Shown one piece after another: positions 35,076 through 45,644 of a stretch of 64,000 bases of DNA. Numbering within the stretch: position 1 is the stretch's first letter; the number at the start of each line of letters is the position of its first letter. The stretch is from Amblyomma americanum. Lineage: Eukaryota > Arthropoda > Arachnida > Ixodida > Ixodidae. Location of the stretch: assembly GCF_052857255.1 (NCBI RefSeq), contig NC_135506.1, positions 78,042,324-78,106,323 of the forward strand. Direction: 5' to 3'. The position numbers and the translations under genes were made by a program. The notes under the pieces were generated by a model. That model did not search any database and was not told the origin of the DNA. It saw nothing but the letters and a program-made list of their open reading frames with translations.

Positions 35076-35255
35076 ATGCCTTTGAGGAAAGATTATGGCG
35101 CAGTAATTCTCAAAACCATCGGTGGCCACCCGAACCGCGCCGTAGGGGAAGGGAGAACGGTGGGACTGAAAGAAGAAAGAAAAAGAGGTGCCGTAGTGGA
35201 GGGCTGCGGAATAAATTTGATCACCTGGGTATGGTAATTGCACTGACATCAATAT
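35074..35255 (-). mobile_element. SINE-II fragment
   Basis: Diverged minus-strand copy: TATGGCGCAGTAATTCTCAA, CACCCGAACCGCGCCGTAGG, GAGGTGCCGTAGTGGAGGGC and GATCACCTGGGTATGGTAAT, lacking the head. Confidence 0.7.
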
Positions 35256-35529
35256 CAACAAAGCGACTGCTCCCCTCGTGGTCCACAACAAACTCTTCGA
35301 CGCGCACATCACGGCTCGTCCGAATGGCAACCACACAAACAGGCAGAAGGGTCCTCAGGAACCTCAATATTAAGAGCCCCTCACCTTCTTACTAAAGCTA
35401 TTACAAGCACCTGGAGGGCATAGTTCAAGGCTACTCCCCCTCCCAGAAACATGCACTCGACGTAACGCCAAGCATGAAGAAAAGCAAAGGCAAAGTGAAT
35501 CCAGAAACACTAAGGCATGCAAGAAGGCG

Positions 35530-36835
35530 CCCTTCTACCTCGGTGCCGCCGGTCCCGAAGGTGCACTAGCCGTAGTGGCGGTTGGGCACAAAAGGCAAGT
35601 GGTCGATGGACTTAACAGCAGTCAGCCACGTCTGAACAGCTCAAGAGGTGGCAGGAGCTCTCGCAGCCACGCATCCGGCCTCAAAATACATACGCACAGA
35701 CGCAAAAATAGCACACCAAAATTTCTTTTAGGACAGTATTGTCCCGCTTGCGTCCTTGATCCTCTAAACCAGACAAGCCTATGCTGACATCGAAGGGTTC
35801 ATATTGATACCTGGCCGAAACGTATAGATGCGGACAAGTTGACACAGAACTCAGCTCGAGCTTTTCTTCCACTGGGCCCTACAGATGTACTGCATCGGAG
35901 TTGGAAAAGTTTGATCCACTCCCAACATAATAAGAGATGCTACACCTCAGATTAGAGCGGCAGACATTATTCCTCACCTGCCGACAACCTGAGTCAACTC
36001 GAGATTTACCTCTGTAGACTACAGACTGAGTCATCCCATAGCGATCAAGTATGAAAATACAGTTTGTTGAGAGAAGGAAGACCTGTTTCATATTGTATGG
36101 GCCTTCCAAAGAAACAATCATTGATATAACTGCCTACTCGGGAAGAGTGAAGGCGGAACTGTAAAGGTCGAAAGAAGGACATCAACATCAGCTTATCTAA
36201 CGCGCAAGGGCAGCAGCAGAAACCACTGCGATGCCGCGTTTCTGTCCCCACGTTGTCAACGCATGGAGCGCAAAGCTCTGTCATTACCACCACGTAGCTC
36301 AATGCACAACTGAGGTGTACACTGACCCTAGGAGCCAGCTATGTGCCTTTGCTTTCCTTAAAATGGTTTGAGTCTACTGAACGCCGGCGGCCTACTGCTC
36401 CAGGGCGGCGTTTCTGACGGTACCTTGCCTCTGCAGAGGGACTGGAGAAAGCAATCAAACGGGTGATACTCCGATTGACGAATACACTGCTTTGCCCGGC
36501 AGTACTAAACACTTCCATCCCGCGTTCACTGGCGGCTGCAAACACTGTGGGGAGCTGGCTGACACCTACCACTTGGTTTGAGCTTGCGAGCGCAACTCAG
36601 TCCCCCCCCCCCCCCACCCCGCGCCCAAGACCTACCAGAGAGGACTGCTGGGAGGCGGCGCTGCTTGGCTACTCGGACCATCAGACCCACAACGTTTTTG
36701 TCAAGAGGGCTAGGCCGGCGGCTTCGACCAATCTGGTCCCGGAAAAGGGGATCCACCGATTGCGGGGCTTTTAAAAGAGCCTCACCTCTTATATTCAATA
36801 AAGGCTTTTCACCACCACCACCACAACGTTGTCAC
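35530..36835 (+). mobile_element. LINE-E fragment: RNase H remnant and zinc-knuckle C-terminus
   Basis: RNase H traces appear in shifting frames: VAVGHKRQVVDGL, then AQEVAGALAATHPASKYI and TDAKIAHQNFF, corresponding to the strand with the catalytic Glu and Asp. Near 36510-36770 the C-terminal module appears: HFHPAFTGGCKHCGELADTY (CxxCG...H), a poly-C run at 36601-36613, then PTREDCWEAALLG and RARPAASTNLVP, ending RLRGF. An AATAAA lies at 36796-36801, and a CACCACCAC tail ends the element near 36832. The middle (about 35880-36480) is not recognisable and includes a W-repeat piece at 36325-36395. LINEs with RNase H belong to the I/R1/LOA group. Heavily decayed. Confidence 0.6.
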
Positions 36836-37010
36836 ACGTCTGGAAATATATATTTATGCCATGCTCTGGACAGACCCACAAATATCGGAAGAACTTGATC
36901 GAGGTGCACCCTTTGGAAGAGTCATGTACACAGTCCCCACGCTGAGAAACAGACTTGAATTGCGTTGTTCAAACGTTTAGGGAGCCTTCGCTCTCGCTGT
37001 ACGATAAGCT

Positions 37011-37175
37011 TGCCGTCCCGGTTAGCTCAGTTACCGACGGATCCGGTGAAGCGGTGGTCCCGGGTTCGAACCCCAGACCAGGACGAATTTTTTTTCAACT
37101 GCGAAGTTTCTGAGAAATCTATCTAGCTTTCCTTTGTAGCTGCGCTTGGGTGGATGCCAGTGAGTAATTACTCTC
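37011..37175 (+). mobile_element. SINE-III (tRNA-derived), or tRNA pseudogene
   Basis: GTCCCGGTTAGCTCAGTTAC (A box) and GGGTTCGAACCCC (B box) are followed by AGACCAGGACGAA and a T-run. The first seven bases pair with CCAGGAC with one mismatch, as in a tRNA acceptor stem, and the T arm is nearly intact. The anticodon arm does not fold normally. The downstream CAACTGCGAAGTTTCTGAG, AATCTATCTAGCTTTCCTTT and GTAGCTGCG fits a SINE body rather than a tRNA flank. I do not call it a functional tRNA. Confidence 0.6.
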
Positions 37176-37464
37176 TTCTTACAAAGACTTCAATAGTGCT
37201 ACGTGTCCTGGCTTTGCACCTTAGTAATAGCATAACGCTGGACTGTAGCTGCGTGTCCCACCCTAGGGCCCTCAAAAACGTAATCGCCGATGTGGATGCC
37301 GTGGGGGGTTAGCAGTAATTATACTAATCATATTAATCATTAATCACTCAACAGCACATGGCTAATAATAATTTTTAGTTCTAAAGCACCACTCTCGGGT
37401 TTCGTCAATATCTGCTTGAAGCCACTTAGTAACTGGGTCTCTGGTTTAGTGGACTCCTCAAAGG

Positions 37465-38450
37465 TGGTGGCGGCCGCCTACAAATCAATATATTGAGCGT
37501 CTGCAGCCCGCCTAAGAACCGGCATTCTATGCCAGTCCATCTAGTTAAAAGGATCCTGGAGCTGGCAGGCAAAGCTCCCTCTGTAATTCGGGGGGGGGGG
37601 GGGGGGGCTTCAACGTCCCGCACGCTGTGTGGAGCAACCCGAAGGCCACACCTAAAGGTCAGAAATTGACCGAAATAATTAACCAAGAGATACTCATGCT
37701 CACAACGCACCTTGCGTTTCGAACAAGACTGAGCAATAAGCGTCTCCCGGGGTTCCTTCCCAGACCTTACGCTTGTAAAAAAACAGCTAATCCGAATATG
37801 AGTTATACAGACCAGCACCTGGGTAGCGACCACTATATATTCGCCACCAGCGTGACTATCGGCAGATACAAACAAGAAAGATCGGAACTCCGCGACTCGC
37901 GAACTGGGACAAACGGAGGGAATCTCGCTCCCCTTGGAGCAGTCCCATTGCGGACTGCAACGCACTCTCGGGGGGTTTATAACATGGTTTTTGAGCTTGA
38001 GATCTCTCATCGCCTCTAGAAATCGCAAATGCGAAACCTATGATCGGATGAACAAGATCGTCCACTGCACCCTTGGCACAAACGAGGAGATACTAGAAGT
38101 GTTGCAGGACAGGTTCTTATGCGTAAGCCCACACATACGCTATCTCGAGTATCCTGGTATGCCCAACGAGGCCCTTGATGCCACGGTCACGACGGAAGAA
38201 GTCGGGCGGAACTCGATTCCATGAAAAAAAAGACACCCCACGGGGCCAGATAAGGTGACCGCCCGGCACATATACTGTCTTTCTTACGACCAGATTACAT
38301 CATTAGCCCAATATTTCAAAGAGAAGCACTGGGATATTGAGGCAGTTTAGCGCTTAACCTTTTGTTAGTGCCACAAAACGGCTTAAGACTCCGTTGGTTG
38401 AAAGGCTTACCCAGCAATTCTGCACAAAAACAGTCTTGAACGAGAAATAC
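37465..38450 (+). mobile_element. LINE-F fragment: endonuclease C-terminal half to start of RT
   Basis: From about 37470 the frame reads LQINILSVCSPPKNRHSMP, then LVKRILELAGKAPSVI. Next comes an 18-base G-run where the family would have the GDFN box, then NVPHAVWSN-like residues, PKGQKL and LGSDHYIFATSV (catalytic SDH). At 38040-38220 follow CTLGTNEEILEVLQDRFL and LEYPGMPNEALDATVT, the linker before the RT. TPTGPDKV and LAQYFKEKHWDIEAV mark the first RT block. Several frame changes occur. The RT catalytic core is missing. Likely the same LINE group as LINE-E, but an independent insertion, since the order is reversed. Confidence 0.7.
37590..37607. repeat. Poly-G run of 18 bases
   Basis: An uninterrupted run of 18 G that sits exactly where the LINE-F endonuclease would encode GGDFN (GGG GGG GAC TTC AAC). 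It is followed by CTTCAACGTCCC. The run probably expanded from the Gly-Gly codons. Confidence 0.9.
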
Positions 38451-38459
38451 GCAATTTTT

Positions 38460-38640
38460 TTTCATACATCGTTAAGATATCACTATCAATATATCCGCTA
38501 ACCTCCCGTTGATAGGCGTGCATTTTTTCTTATTAACGTTCCTATTAACGTCAAAAGCGTTAATCTCTGGTTTCTTATGAGTTGAATGCTCGGAGCGAGC
38601 GATGATAAAACGATTTTGTTGCAAATCTGAAGAATACGCC
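38460..38640 (+). repeat. Dispersed repeat X, partial copy
   Basis: ATATCACTATCAATATATCC, GTTGATAGGCGTGCATTTTT and TCTTATTAACGTT correspond to 47465-47530 (ATTTCACTATAACAATCAGT, ATATCCGCGC, GACAGGCCTGCATTTTTCCT, TATTAATG). Confidence 0.55.
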
Positions 38641-38721
38641 GTTACCTGCGATATTAACCCGACAGGGTTAAGGAGCTCGTGTCGCAGAAAAGTCGGTGTC
38701 GTCGGCGTTTTTGGCCGTGAG

Positions 38722-38962
38722 CGAAAAATGGCGCATCTCGGTGGACACCTGAACCGGGCGGTAAGGGAAGGAATTTTAACATTACAGGGCCAGATTGATT
38801 GATATATATGGAGTGATTGATGAACTAATTGATTGATTGGTTGACTGACTGACTGATCGATCGATCGATCGATCGATTGATCGGTTTTTCTTTCCCTTAC
38901 GGGCAATCCGGGTGTCCAGCGAGAAATGTGAGACAGGCGTCATTTCCTTTCCTTAAAAGCAA
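38722..38962. mobile_element. SINE-II end fragments flanking a TTGA/GATC microsatellite
   Basis: 38722-38795 is a minus-strand SINE-II end (AAATGGCGCATCTCGGTGGA, CACCTGAACCGGGCGGTAAG). 38885-38962 is a plus-strand end (TTTCCCTTACGGGCAATCCG, GGTGTCCAGCGAGAAATGTG, CATTTCCTTTCC). Between them, about 38816-38885, lies TTGATTGA then GATCGATCGATCGATCGATC simple repeat. Confidence 0.7.
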
Positions 38963-38978
38963 CTGTTCAGTTCATTTT

Positions 38979-39298
38979 CACCCGCCTCGGTGGCTCAGTG
39001 GTTAGGGCGCTCGACTACTGATCCGGAGTTCAAGGGTTCGAACCCGACCGCGGCCGCTGCGTTTTTATGGAGGAAAAACGGTAAGGCGCCCGTGCGCTGT
39101 GCGATGTCAGTGCACGTTAAAGATTCCCAGGTATTCGAAATTATTCCGGAGCCCTCCACTACGGCACCTCATCTTCCTTTCTTTCACTCCCTCCTTTATC
39201 TCTTCCCTTACGGTGCGGTTCAGGTGTCCAACGATATATGAGACAGATATTGCGCGAATTCGTTCCCCCCCAATAAAAACCAAAACCAATCAGTTCAT
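38979..39298 (+). mobile_element. SINE-II, full length
   Basis: Best reference copy. It starts CACCCGCCTCGGTGGCTCAG (A box TGGCTCAGTGG) and has GGGTTCGAACCCGACCGCGG (B box). It continues GCGTTTTTATGGAGGAAAAA, GTGCACGTTAAAGATTCCCA, AAATTATTCCGGAGCCCTCC, TTTCACTCCCTCCTTTATCT, CTTACGGTGCGGTTCAGGTG and CAACGATATATGAGACAGAT to a C-rich AATAAAAACC end. Length about 320 bp. Confidence 0.9.
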
Positions 39299-39304
39299 TT
39301 TCAT

Positions 39305-39365
39305 TCCCTATGGCCCAGTTCGGGGGCTCGCCGAGATTTGTGAGACAGGCGTCCTTTCCTTAAAT
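39305..39365 (+). mobile_element. SINE-II 3' fragment
   Basis: CCCAGTTCGGGGGCTCGCCG, AGATTTGTGAGACAGGCGTC and CTTTCCTTAAA resemble the SINE-II 3' end (GGTTCAGGTG, GAGACAG, CATTTCCTTTCC). It abuts the 5' end of LINE-D. Confidence 0.5.
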
Positions 39366-39436
39366 TGTCCAATGGTCCACGCATCCGGCCGAAAAGGCGA
39401 TGGCGTTCCGTGTACTCGGCAATGTTGTACTCGGCA

Positions 39437-40249
39437 ATGACTGTTGCGTCTCTTGCAAAAGAACTTGAAGAATTCAAGCAAATGTTTGAAAAAAGAATTA
39501 AAGAAATGCTTCAAGCCATCAACGATTCAAAATCAGAACTAGCTCAGCGTTCGAAAAGCGATTTTGACGCATTAAAGGCTGAGATTGAGAGTTTCAGGTC
39601 AAGCATGACTTTTGTGAATCAAACATTTGAAGAACTAAAGACCGCGCGAGCTGACATCGACGCCCAGTGCAAAACGCTTGCTGATAGCGACAAGCAGCTT
39701 GCTGATAGCAACAGGCGGCTTGCTGATAGCAACAAGCAGCTCGCTGACCGTGTGGCTGAGCTAGAGCAGTATTCCCGTCTTAACAATCTTGAGATAAAAG
39801 GCATCCCACTGACACAAGGTGAGGACTGCATCCAGATAATGCAGAAAGTGGGCGACGAGATCAGCTGTGCTGTTGGGACTGAGGATTTTGAAGTTGTGCA
39901 TCGGGTTCCTACACGTTCTGACGAGAAGAATCTGATAGCACGTTTTCGTTCCCGCGAATAGCGAAATGAGTTCTTCGCTAAGGCTCGGAAGACGCGGCTG
40001 ACAACGAAAAGTCTTGGTTACTCGGCCCTGCATGAAAATGTTGTGTATGTAAATGAACACCTCACACCATCTAACAAAAGGCTGTTTGGAGCGGCGCTGA
40101 AACTAAAGAAAGAAAAAAAATGGTTGTTCCTTTGGACAAACAATTGTGTCATCAGAGCACGTCAGTCAACAGGCAGCACTGTGTTCAGGATAACATCCGA
40201 GAAGGATCTGCAGGTTTTTTCTGAAACTTCAACCGCATCAGCCGTCTAG
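39437..40249 (+). pseudogene. LINE-D ORF1: coiled-coil nucleic-acid-binding protein
   Basis: About 270 codons from ATG 39437. A long coiled coil (residues about 5-120) includes a short internal repeat, LADSDKQ, LADSNRR, LADSNKQ. Then comes LEQYSRLNNLEIKGIP, characteristic of LINE ORF1 and baculovirus-FP-like proteins, and VNEHLTPSNKRLFGAA in the C-terminal part. One in-frame TAG at 39959-39961 interrupts it; the frame then continues unbroken to TAG 40247-40249. The start is chosen at the Met of TVASLAKEL. Frames further upstream also contain Met, in a duplicated GTACTCGGCAATG stretch. In active elements ORF1 coats the RNA as chaperone. Confidence 0.85.
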
Positions 40250-40252
40250 TGA

Positions 40253-43106
40253 ATGCATTATTTTTCAACTTCAGATTTGGCAAATAAACTAGGCGGAAAC
40301 AATCTTACTTCGGCTGTACATTTTAATGTCCGGAGCCTAAGGAAACATTTCGATGAGGTTGCTACCTTCCTACAGTTAACAAACCATCACTTTTCAATCA
40401 TCTGTTCTTCGGAAACTTGGCTTCACCCAGAAGACGAAAAACTGTTCTGCTTACAAGGTTACAATGCTGAATTTCTCCATCGCAGTAGCCGTCCCCACGG
40501 GGGCGTTGCCATGTTTGTTTCATCCTCCCTCTCATACGATAGGCGGGATGATTTAAGGAATAACGTGAATAAGTGTGAGTCCTTGTGGCTGGAAATTGAA
40601 AATTTTTTTCCTCAGTACAACAAAAAGAAAATAATCGTGGGCACTGTCTATCGCTCCCCTTCCTGTTCAACTGTTGACTTTTGCGACTCTTTCTCTGCTA
40701 CGCTTGATAAAATATCTATCGAAAACAAGAACGCGCTAATATTGGGTGACTTCAATATTAATTTATTTGATTGTACATGCCCAGGTTATGAAGAGTTCAT
40801 TAACTGCTTTAGTGAATTTGGCTTTGAGTCTCTTGTAAACATACCGACCCGATGCGTACCGCATAATCCATATACTTTGTTGGACACTATTCTATCTAAT
40901 GTTGAGCTTTCGCCGAATGTGGGAGTCGCAGAGGTCAGCATCACTGACCACTCTCCGGTGTTTTTTACTTTAGCTCCCATCATGACTACAAAACTAATTA
41001 TGTTCAGACGAAACTAGATATGCAGGCTTACAATGATGAAATAACACGGGCAGATTTCTCAGCAATTTTTTCAAGCTCAGACGCTGAACAGGCCATTGAT
41101 ATGTTCTCAAGTCTCATAACAGCTGCAGTTACATCCTGTACAAGACATATAACGACCAAAAGGTATCGCGCACCTCGCTGTCCCTGGGTTTCCCCACATA
41201 TACTGGAATCATTGAGGAAAAAAGAGAACTTATATAGAAAAACAAAACGACAACCATTTAATACGCGTCTTTTACATCGCTACAAGATTCTATCTGAACA
41301 AATAAACCAGTCTCTTAAAAATGCCAAAAAAAGTTTTTTGAAACCAAACTTATCGAAAGCAGTAGTAATGCGAAAAGAAAGTGGGAACTGATTAATCAAT
41401 TCATAAACACGAGACCTAGTCAACTATCTATTAAGACTATCGAGAAAGATGATTCAGCTCTGCGCGACCCCTTACCAATAGCCAATGCGTTTTATGAATA
41501 TTTTTCCTCGTCTGAAACAGTTCAAAGCGTTGAAGTTCCTGTTCTATCACGTCAGCCACAGTCCTTTCTAAGAGCATGCACGCCTCAGGAAGTCTTAGGT
41601 GTAATAAGCAACCTAAATAACACAGGTGCTGGATTAGACAATATACATTCTTCCCATATTAAAAGTGTCAAGCACCTGATTTGCGAGCCTCTCTGTCACG
41701 TTATCAATGTCATTTTTGAAACAGGAGTTTTCCCTACTCAATTAAAACGGGCTAAGATAGTTCCAATATTTAGGAAAGGCGACCGATCACAAATGCAGAA
41801 TTACCGCCCTTTTTTTATACTTCCCTTCTTAAGCAAGGTTGTAGAAAAGCTACTAGAAATACAAATACATTCCTATTACGCCAAATTTAATATCTTGTCT
41901 CCTTTTCAATCCGGTTTTAGACGTGGTCATTCAACGGAAAGTGCCCTATTATATTTTTCTGACTGAATCAAAACACAACTTGACAGCGGTATGATAGCCG
42001 GCGCTGTCTTCATAGACTATACCAAAGCCTTCGATAATATTAATCACTGCATTCTTTTTTCTAAAATCGAAAGCTATGGTATTACAGGCCCGGCGTTGAC
42101 CCTGATCAAAAGTTATTTATCCGACAGGTACCAGAGCGTGTGCATTGAAGGTATATTGTCATCTCCTAGACTAATTAATAAAGGAGTGCCCCAAGGTTCA
42201 ATTCTAGGTCCCCTCCTTTTTCTAACCTATATTAATGACCTTCAGACTTACTTAAATACAACCCAATGTCTCTTGTACGCTGACGACACAACCGTCATGG
42301 CAACTGGTAACATGTCTTCTGAATTAACCACAAATCTTGACTCGTTGCTGCATTCTTTAGAGAACTGGAGTCACGCTAACTGTATTAAAATTAATCCGTC
42401 TAAAACCAGTTTTGTGGTATTTCACGCCCCTCAAAGAAAAATTACTTCACATTTATCAATAACTATCAACAATGTTTCAATACCGCAAACACATTCTGCT
42501 ACATTTCTAGGTGTGATAGTTGACTCGAACCTAAAGTTTAATCATCATGTTGCCTCCGTTGTTAAAAAAATTCGTTTCGAAATAAGGGCTCTCATCAGAA
42601 CAAGGCCGTTCTTTAGCTTAGATACGTTGCTTTCAATCTATTACGCATTCATACACTCCCATATTAATTACTGTACCACTTCATGGGGTAGCACATACAG
42701 AATTCATCTTTCTATACTCATTTCTATGCAAAAACAAGCACTTAGAATCATCACTTTCTCTTCTTTTACCCAGCCGTCTGCACCTTTGTTCCATTCACTA
42801 CATGTCCTGCCCCTTGAACATCTTCACAAATTTCAGGTCCTGGTTTTTCTTTTCAAAGTCATCAATAAGTACATATGTGTTAATTTTGTCCCTGAAAATA
42901 TAATTACAAATAATAACGTCACGCGTTTTGCTTTGTCGAACAATTTATTGTTGCCAAAAGTACGGACTAATTATGGAAAGCAAACTACATCGTTCTTTAC
43001 CATCTCCACTTAGAATAATTTGCCCCCTTCACTGAAAACCACAATGTCATTGTACAAATTCAAAAAAATGTTAAAACACCACTTGTTTGAATCTTTAGAT
43101 GTTTAA
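40253..43106 (+). pseudogene. LINE-D ORF2: endonuclease-reverse transcriptase
   Basis: About 950 codons. The endonuclease (residues about 20-245) is complete: HFNVRSL, CSSETWL, RPHGGVAMFV, GTVYRSPS, ILGDFNINL and ITDHSPVFF. The RT follows: RAKIVPIFRKGD, NYRPFFILPFLSK, FQSGFRRGHSTESAL, FIDYTKAFDNIN (catalytic Asp), GVPQGSILGPLLFLTYINDL, LLYADDTTVM (catalytic YADD intact) and FLGVIVDSNLKF. The C-terminus reads NNLPPSLKTT to ESLDV. Breaks: one-base frameshifts near 40985 and 41335, a TGA at 41964-41966, and a TAG at 43011-43013 where a Trp is expected before NNLPPSL. True end is TAA 43104-43106. The protein would cut target DNA and copy the element RNA, but this copy cannot. Confidence 0.9.
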
Positions 43107-43856
43107 TAACGTTTTTGTGTTTGCAATCACTATGTAACATTCATTTGCTGTACACTTCTTTCCTTTTTGTCGCTTTATTTGCCTTCCTTTTTTTTTTACC
43201 TCGAATTGTTGTGCATGCGCCGGTTTATGTATTCTGTTCATGTAGCCATAGGAGGCCCTCGACTTTTGGGCCTCCTGATGTATATACCCCATATACCATG
43301 TACTGTAAATACGAAATAAACTTGATTTGATTTAAAAAAAATGCTGTCGCGTCTCACTCTTAAATACGAAGCTTAAGCGTCCTCCAATTGTTTCTTACAG
43401 TAAATCCTTTATTACTCAAAACTTTTGATCAAGAATGTTGGGCATATTCAATCCTAGTTAGTGGGCACCTAAATCGCGCTTCGAAGTGTGGCGGTGGTTC
43501 CCACCTACAAAAAAACCGTAATTTCTACTGTTCAGTGCTTGGACATACTAAGCCAGCATTTTTTTCTGCCTAATGAGTTCCTGCCTATCTTGTATACCTG
43601 TCGCTTAGCCTACAAAGGCATTCAGCTTCAAATCTAAACCGGTCTTTATGCACCCTAATGTCGCTGCGAAACCAGGACATTATCGTACGTGCTACTTGAG
43701 GGCGGCCGCAATCACTCCTGAAATAGCCTTTGTACCTGCTTTACCTAAGACGATTCAGCCTCCTATTTCGCACAAGACGTCATCAAGGTGCGGGTAGTGT
43801 GCCATTCACTGTGCACATTCAATTTTTCTTACAAATTGCAAGAAGGACGCTTTTGC

Positions 43857-44070
43857 CTGAGCCGCCACGGTGGCTGAGTGGTATATAGTGCACGGCTGCT
43901 GACCCGAACGACGCGGTTGCGTTTCGATATAGGCGAAATGCTAGAGTCGCGTGTACTGTACGATGTCAATGCGTGTTAAGGAACCCCAGCTGGTCGAAGT
44001 TATTCGGTGCCCTTCACTACTGCGTCCATCATAGCCTGAATCGCTTTGGGAGGTTTTATAAACCAAGCTT
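43857..44070 (+). mobile_element. SINE-I inside repeat X (copy 1)
   Basis: GCCGCCACGGTGGCTGAGTG (A box), a diverged B box, then GGCGAAATGCTAGAGTCGCG, GTACTGTACGATGTCAATGC, GTCGAAGTTATTCGGTGCCC, CATAGCCTGAATCGCTTTGG. SINE-I occupies the corresponding position in all three X copies. Confidence 0.8.
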
Positions 44071-44099
44071 TTATTAACCTGACGTCACAATAAAGAACG

Positions 44100-45300
44100 C
44101 CTCAACAAAAACGAGGGCCTCGTGTCAAAACTAACACCATACCGCCGAACAGTAACTACGTTTCCTGCCTTAGGGTCCTCAAAAACGCACAAGGCATGTT
44201 CATGCACTCGCACACTTCAGCGAAGGTTCATGCTAATTCCAGCACTCACCTTTGTTTCGTCGCCACCTAGAATCCTCAGAACTGACGCCATCCTTCCCTG
44301 CCGTGGGTGCTGTGCTGGAAGACATGGGCGCCTCGTTCTCCGATGAGATGCAGAGGAACGCGGAACACTGCAGCGAACACCGACCACCTTCTCTGCATGA
44401 AGCTCATCAGCGACTAAACCAAGAACAAAAGAACGAACGCTCGCCAAGAATCGACTTCGCTCCCGCACGTGTCTTACTCTTCCCTCGTGCCATGCTAATT
44501 CAAGCAATCACCTTTCTGCGGCCGTGAACCAGACTCCTTAATACTGACGCCATCCTTCCTTACTTTGGGTGCTGAGCTGGAAGACAGGTATGGGCGCCTT
44601 GTCCTGCGATGAGATGCAGGGGGACGCGGAACACTGCAGCGGAGGACACCGAACACCTTCTCAGTATGAAGTTCATGCGCGACTGAACCAAAAGCTAAAG
44701 AACAAACGCTCGCCAAGAATCGACTTCACTCCCGCACGTGTCTTACTCTTCCCTTGTGTCATGCTAATTCAAGCATTCACCTTTCTGCGGTCGTGAACCA
44801 GACTCCTCAGTACTGACGGCATCCTTCCCTATTGTGGGTGCTGTGCTGGAAGACAGGTATGGGCGCCTTGTCCTGCGATGAGATGCAGGGAGACGCGGAT
44901 CACTGCAGCAGTGAACACGGACCACCTTCTCAGTATGAAGCTCGTCAGCAACTGCACCAAGAAAAAAACCAACGCACGCCAAGAATCGGCGTCGCTCCCA
45001 CACGTGTCTCGCGCTTCCCTCGTGCCATGCTAATTCTAGCACTCACCTTTCTGTGATCGTCCCCTTGAAACCACTAAACTGACGGCATCCTTCCCTCCTT
45101 TGGGTGCTGTGCTGGAAGACAGGCATGGGTGCCTTGTCCTCCGATGAGGGGCAAGGGAACGCGGAACACTGCAGTAGAGAACACCGACCACCTTCTCAGT
45201 ATGAAGCTCATCAGCAACTGAACTAAGAAAAAAAGAACCAACGCTCGCCAAGAATCGGCGTCGCTCCCACACGTGTCTCGCGCGTACCTCGTGTTCGAAT
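44100..45300. repeat. Tandem array, about 265-bp unit, 4 copies
   Basis: CATGCTAATTC recurs at about 44229, 44491, 44760 and 45026. Each is followed by CACCTTTCTG, CTGACG(C/G)CATCCTTCC, GTGCTG-GCTGGAAGACA, TCCGATGAGATGCAG-like, CGGAACACTGCAGC, CACCTTCTCAGTATGAAG, TCGCCAAGAATCG and CGTGTC. On the minus strand each unit keeps an open frame of about 70-95 codons (motif VADELHTEKV, then CSVPRS-ASHRRTR) that stops near CATGCTAATTC. This open frame may or may not have meaning. Confidence 0.85.
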
Positions 45301-45644
45301 AATGCTCGCGTGAGTGAGTGGTTGATTAGAAGTGGAAAGGGGAAGGCACGAGCTTGTCTACTGGTGGCTCAACCACCACGCACACTGCCGGCGTGCCGAT
45401 CGAATTAGGGTGAGGATGGAGAGAAAGGAGAGGTAAGGGGAGGACATGCTCGCGAGCCCACCTTCTCTCCCTTTAGAATACACCAATGCGGTGCACGTGG
45501 AGGCGGCGGAGCACGTGCACAAACGAGTGTTTCCCCTCGCGATGAACAGTTTCCGCAACCCGCTGGCAGCGGCGTCTATCGAGACTAACTGCTTCGAGAC
45601 TGCGGAGGAAAGGCGAATAGGTTTATCTACTGCTGGTATAAATG

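Larger units (their letters stand above)
39385..43342 (+). mobile_element. LINE-D: near full-length CR1/L2-like non-LTR retrotransposon
   Basis: ORF1 (coiled coil), then ORF2 with APE endonuclease and RT, then a 3' UTR of about 230 bp. The UTR has an AATAAA at 43315-43320, followed by CTTGATTTGATT and eight A. Only two frameshifts and three internal stops were found across about 3.7 kb of coding sequence, so this is the best-preserved element of the window. No RNase H domain. A different family from LINE-A: the ORF1 sequences and 3' ends do not match. Confidence 0.85.
43395..45545. repeat. Dispersed repeat X, copy 1
   Basis: Collinear with 47650-48935 and 51246-51990. Landmarks: AAGAATGTTGGGCATAT, CATTCAGCTTCA, ACCCTAATGTCG, AAACCAGGACATTA, ATCAAGGTGCGGGTAG, an internal SINE-I, ACAGTAACTACGTTTC, CATGCTAATTC, TCGCTCCCGCACGTG, CACGAGCTTGTCTACTGGTG, CACTGCCGGCGTGCCGAT and AATGCGGTGCACGTG. 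In this copy the CATGCTAATTC segment is amplified in tandem. No protein family recognised. Confidence 0.75.

Noticed and set aside
37016..37086. Functional tRNA gene
   Set aside because: The acceptor and T arms nearly fold, but the anticodon arm does not, and the downstream sequence looks like a SINE body.
37426..38028. 200-codon minus-strand frame
   Set aside because: It is the antisense of the LINE-F endonuclease, and its Pro run is the G-run read backwards.
44217..45272. Tandem gene family on the minus strand of the 265-bp array
   Set aside because: Each frame ends at the same stop in the unit, with no start context, domain or splice signals. Kept only as a finding to test.
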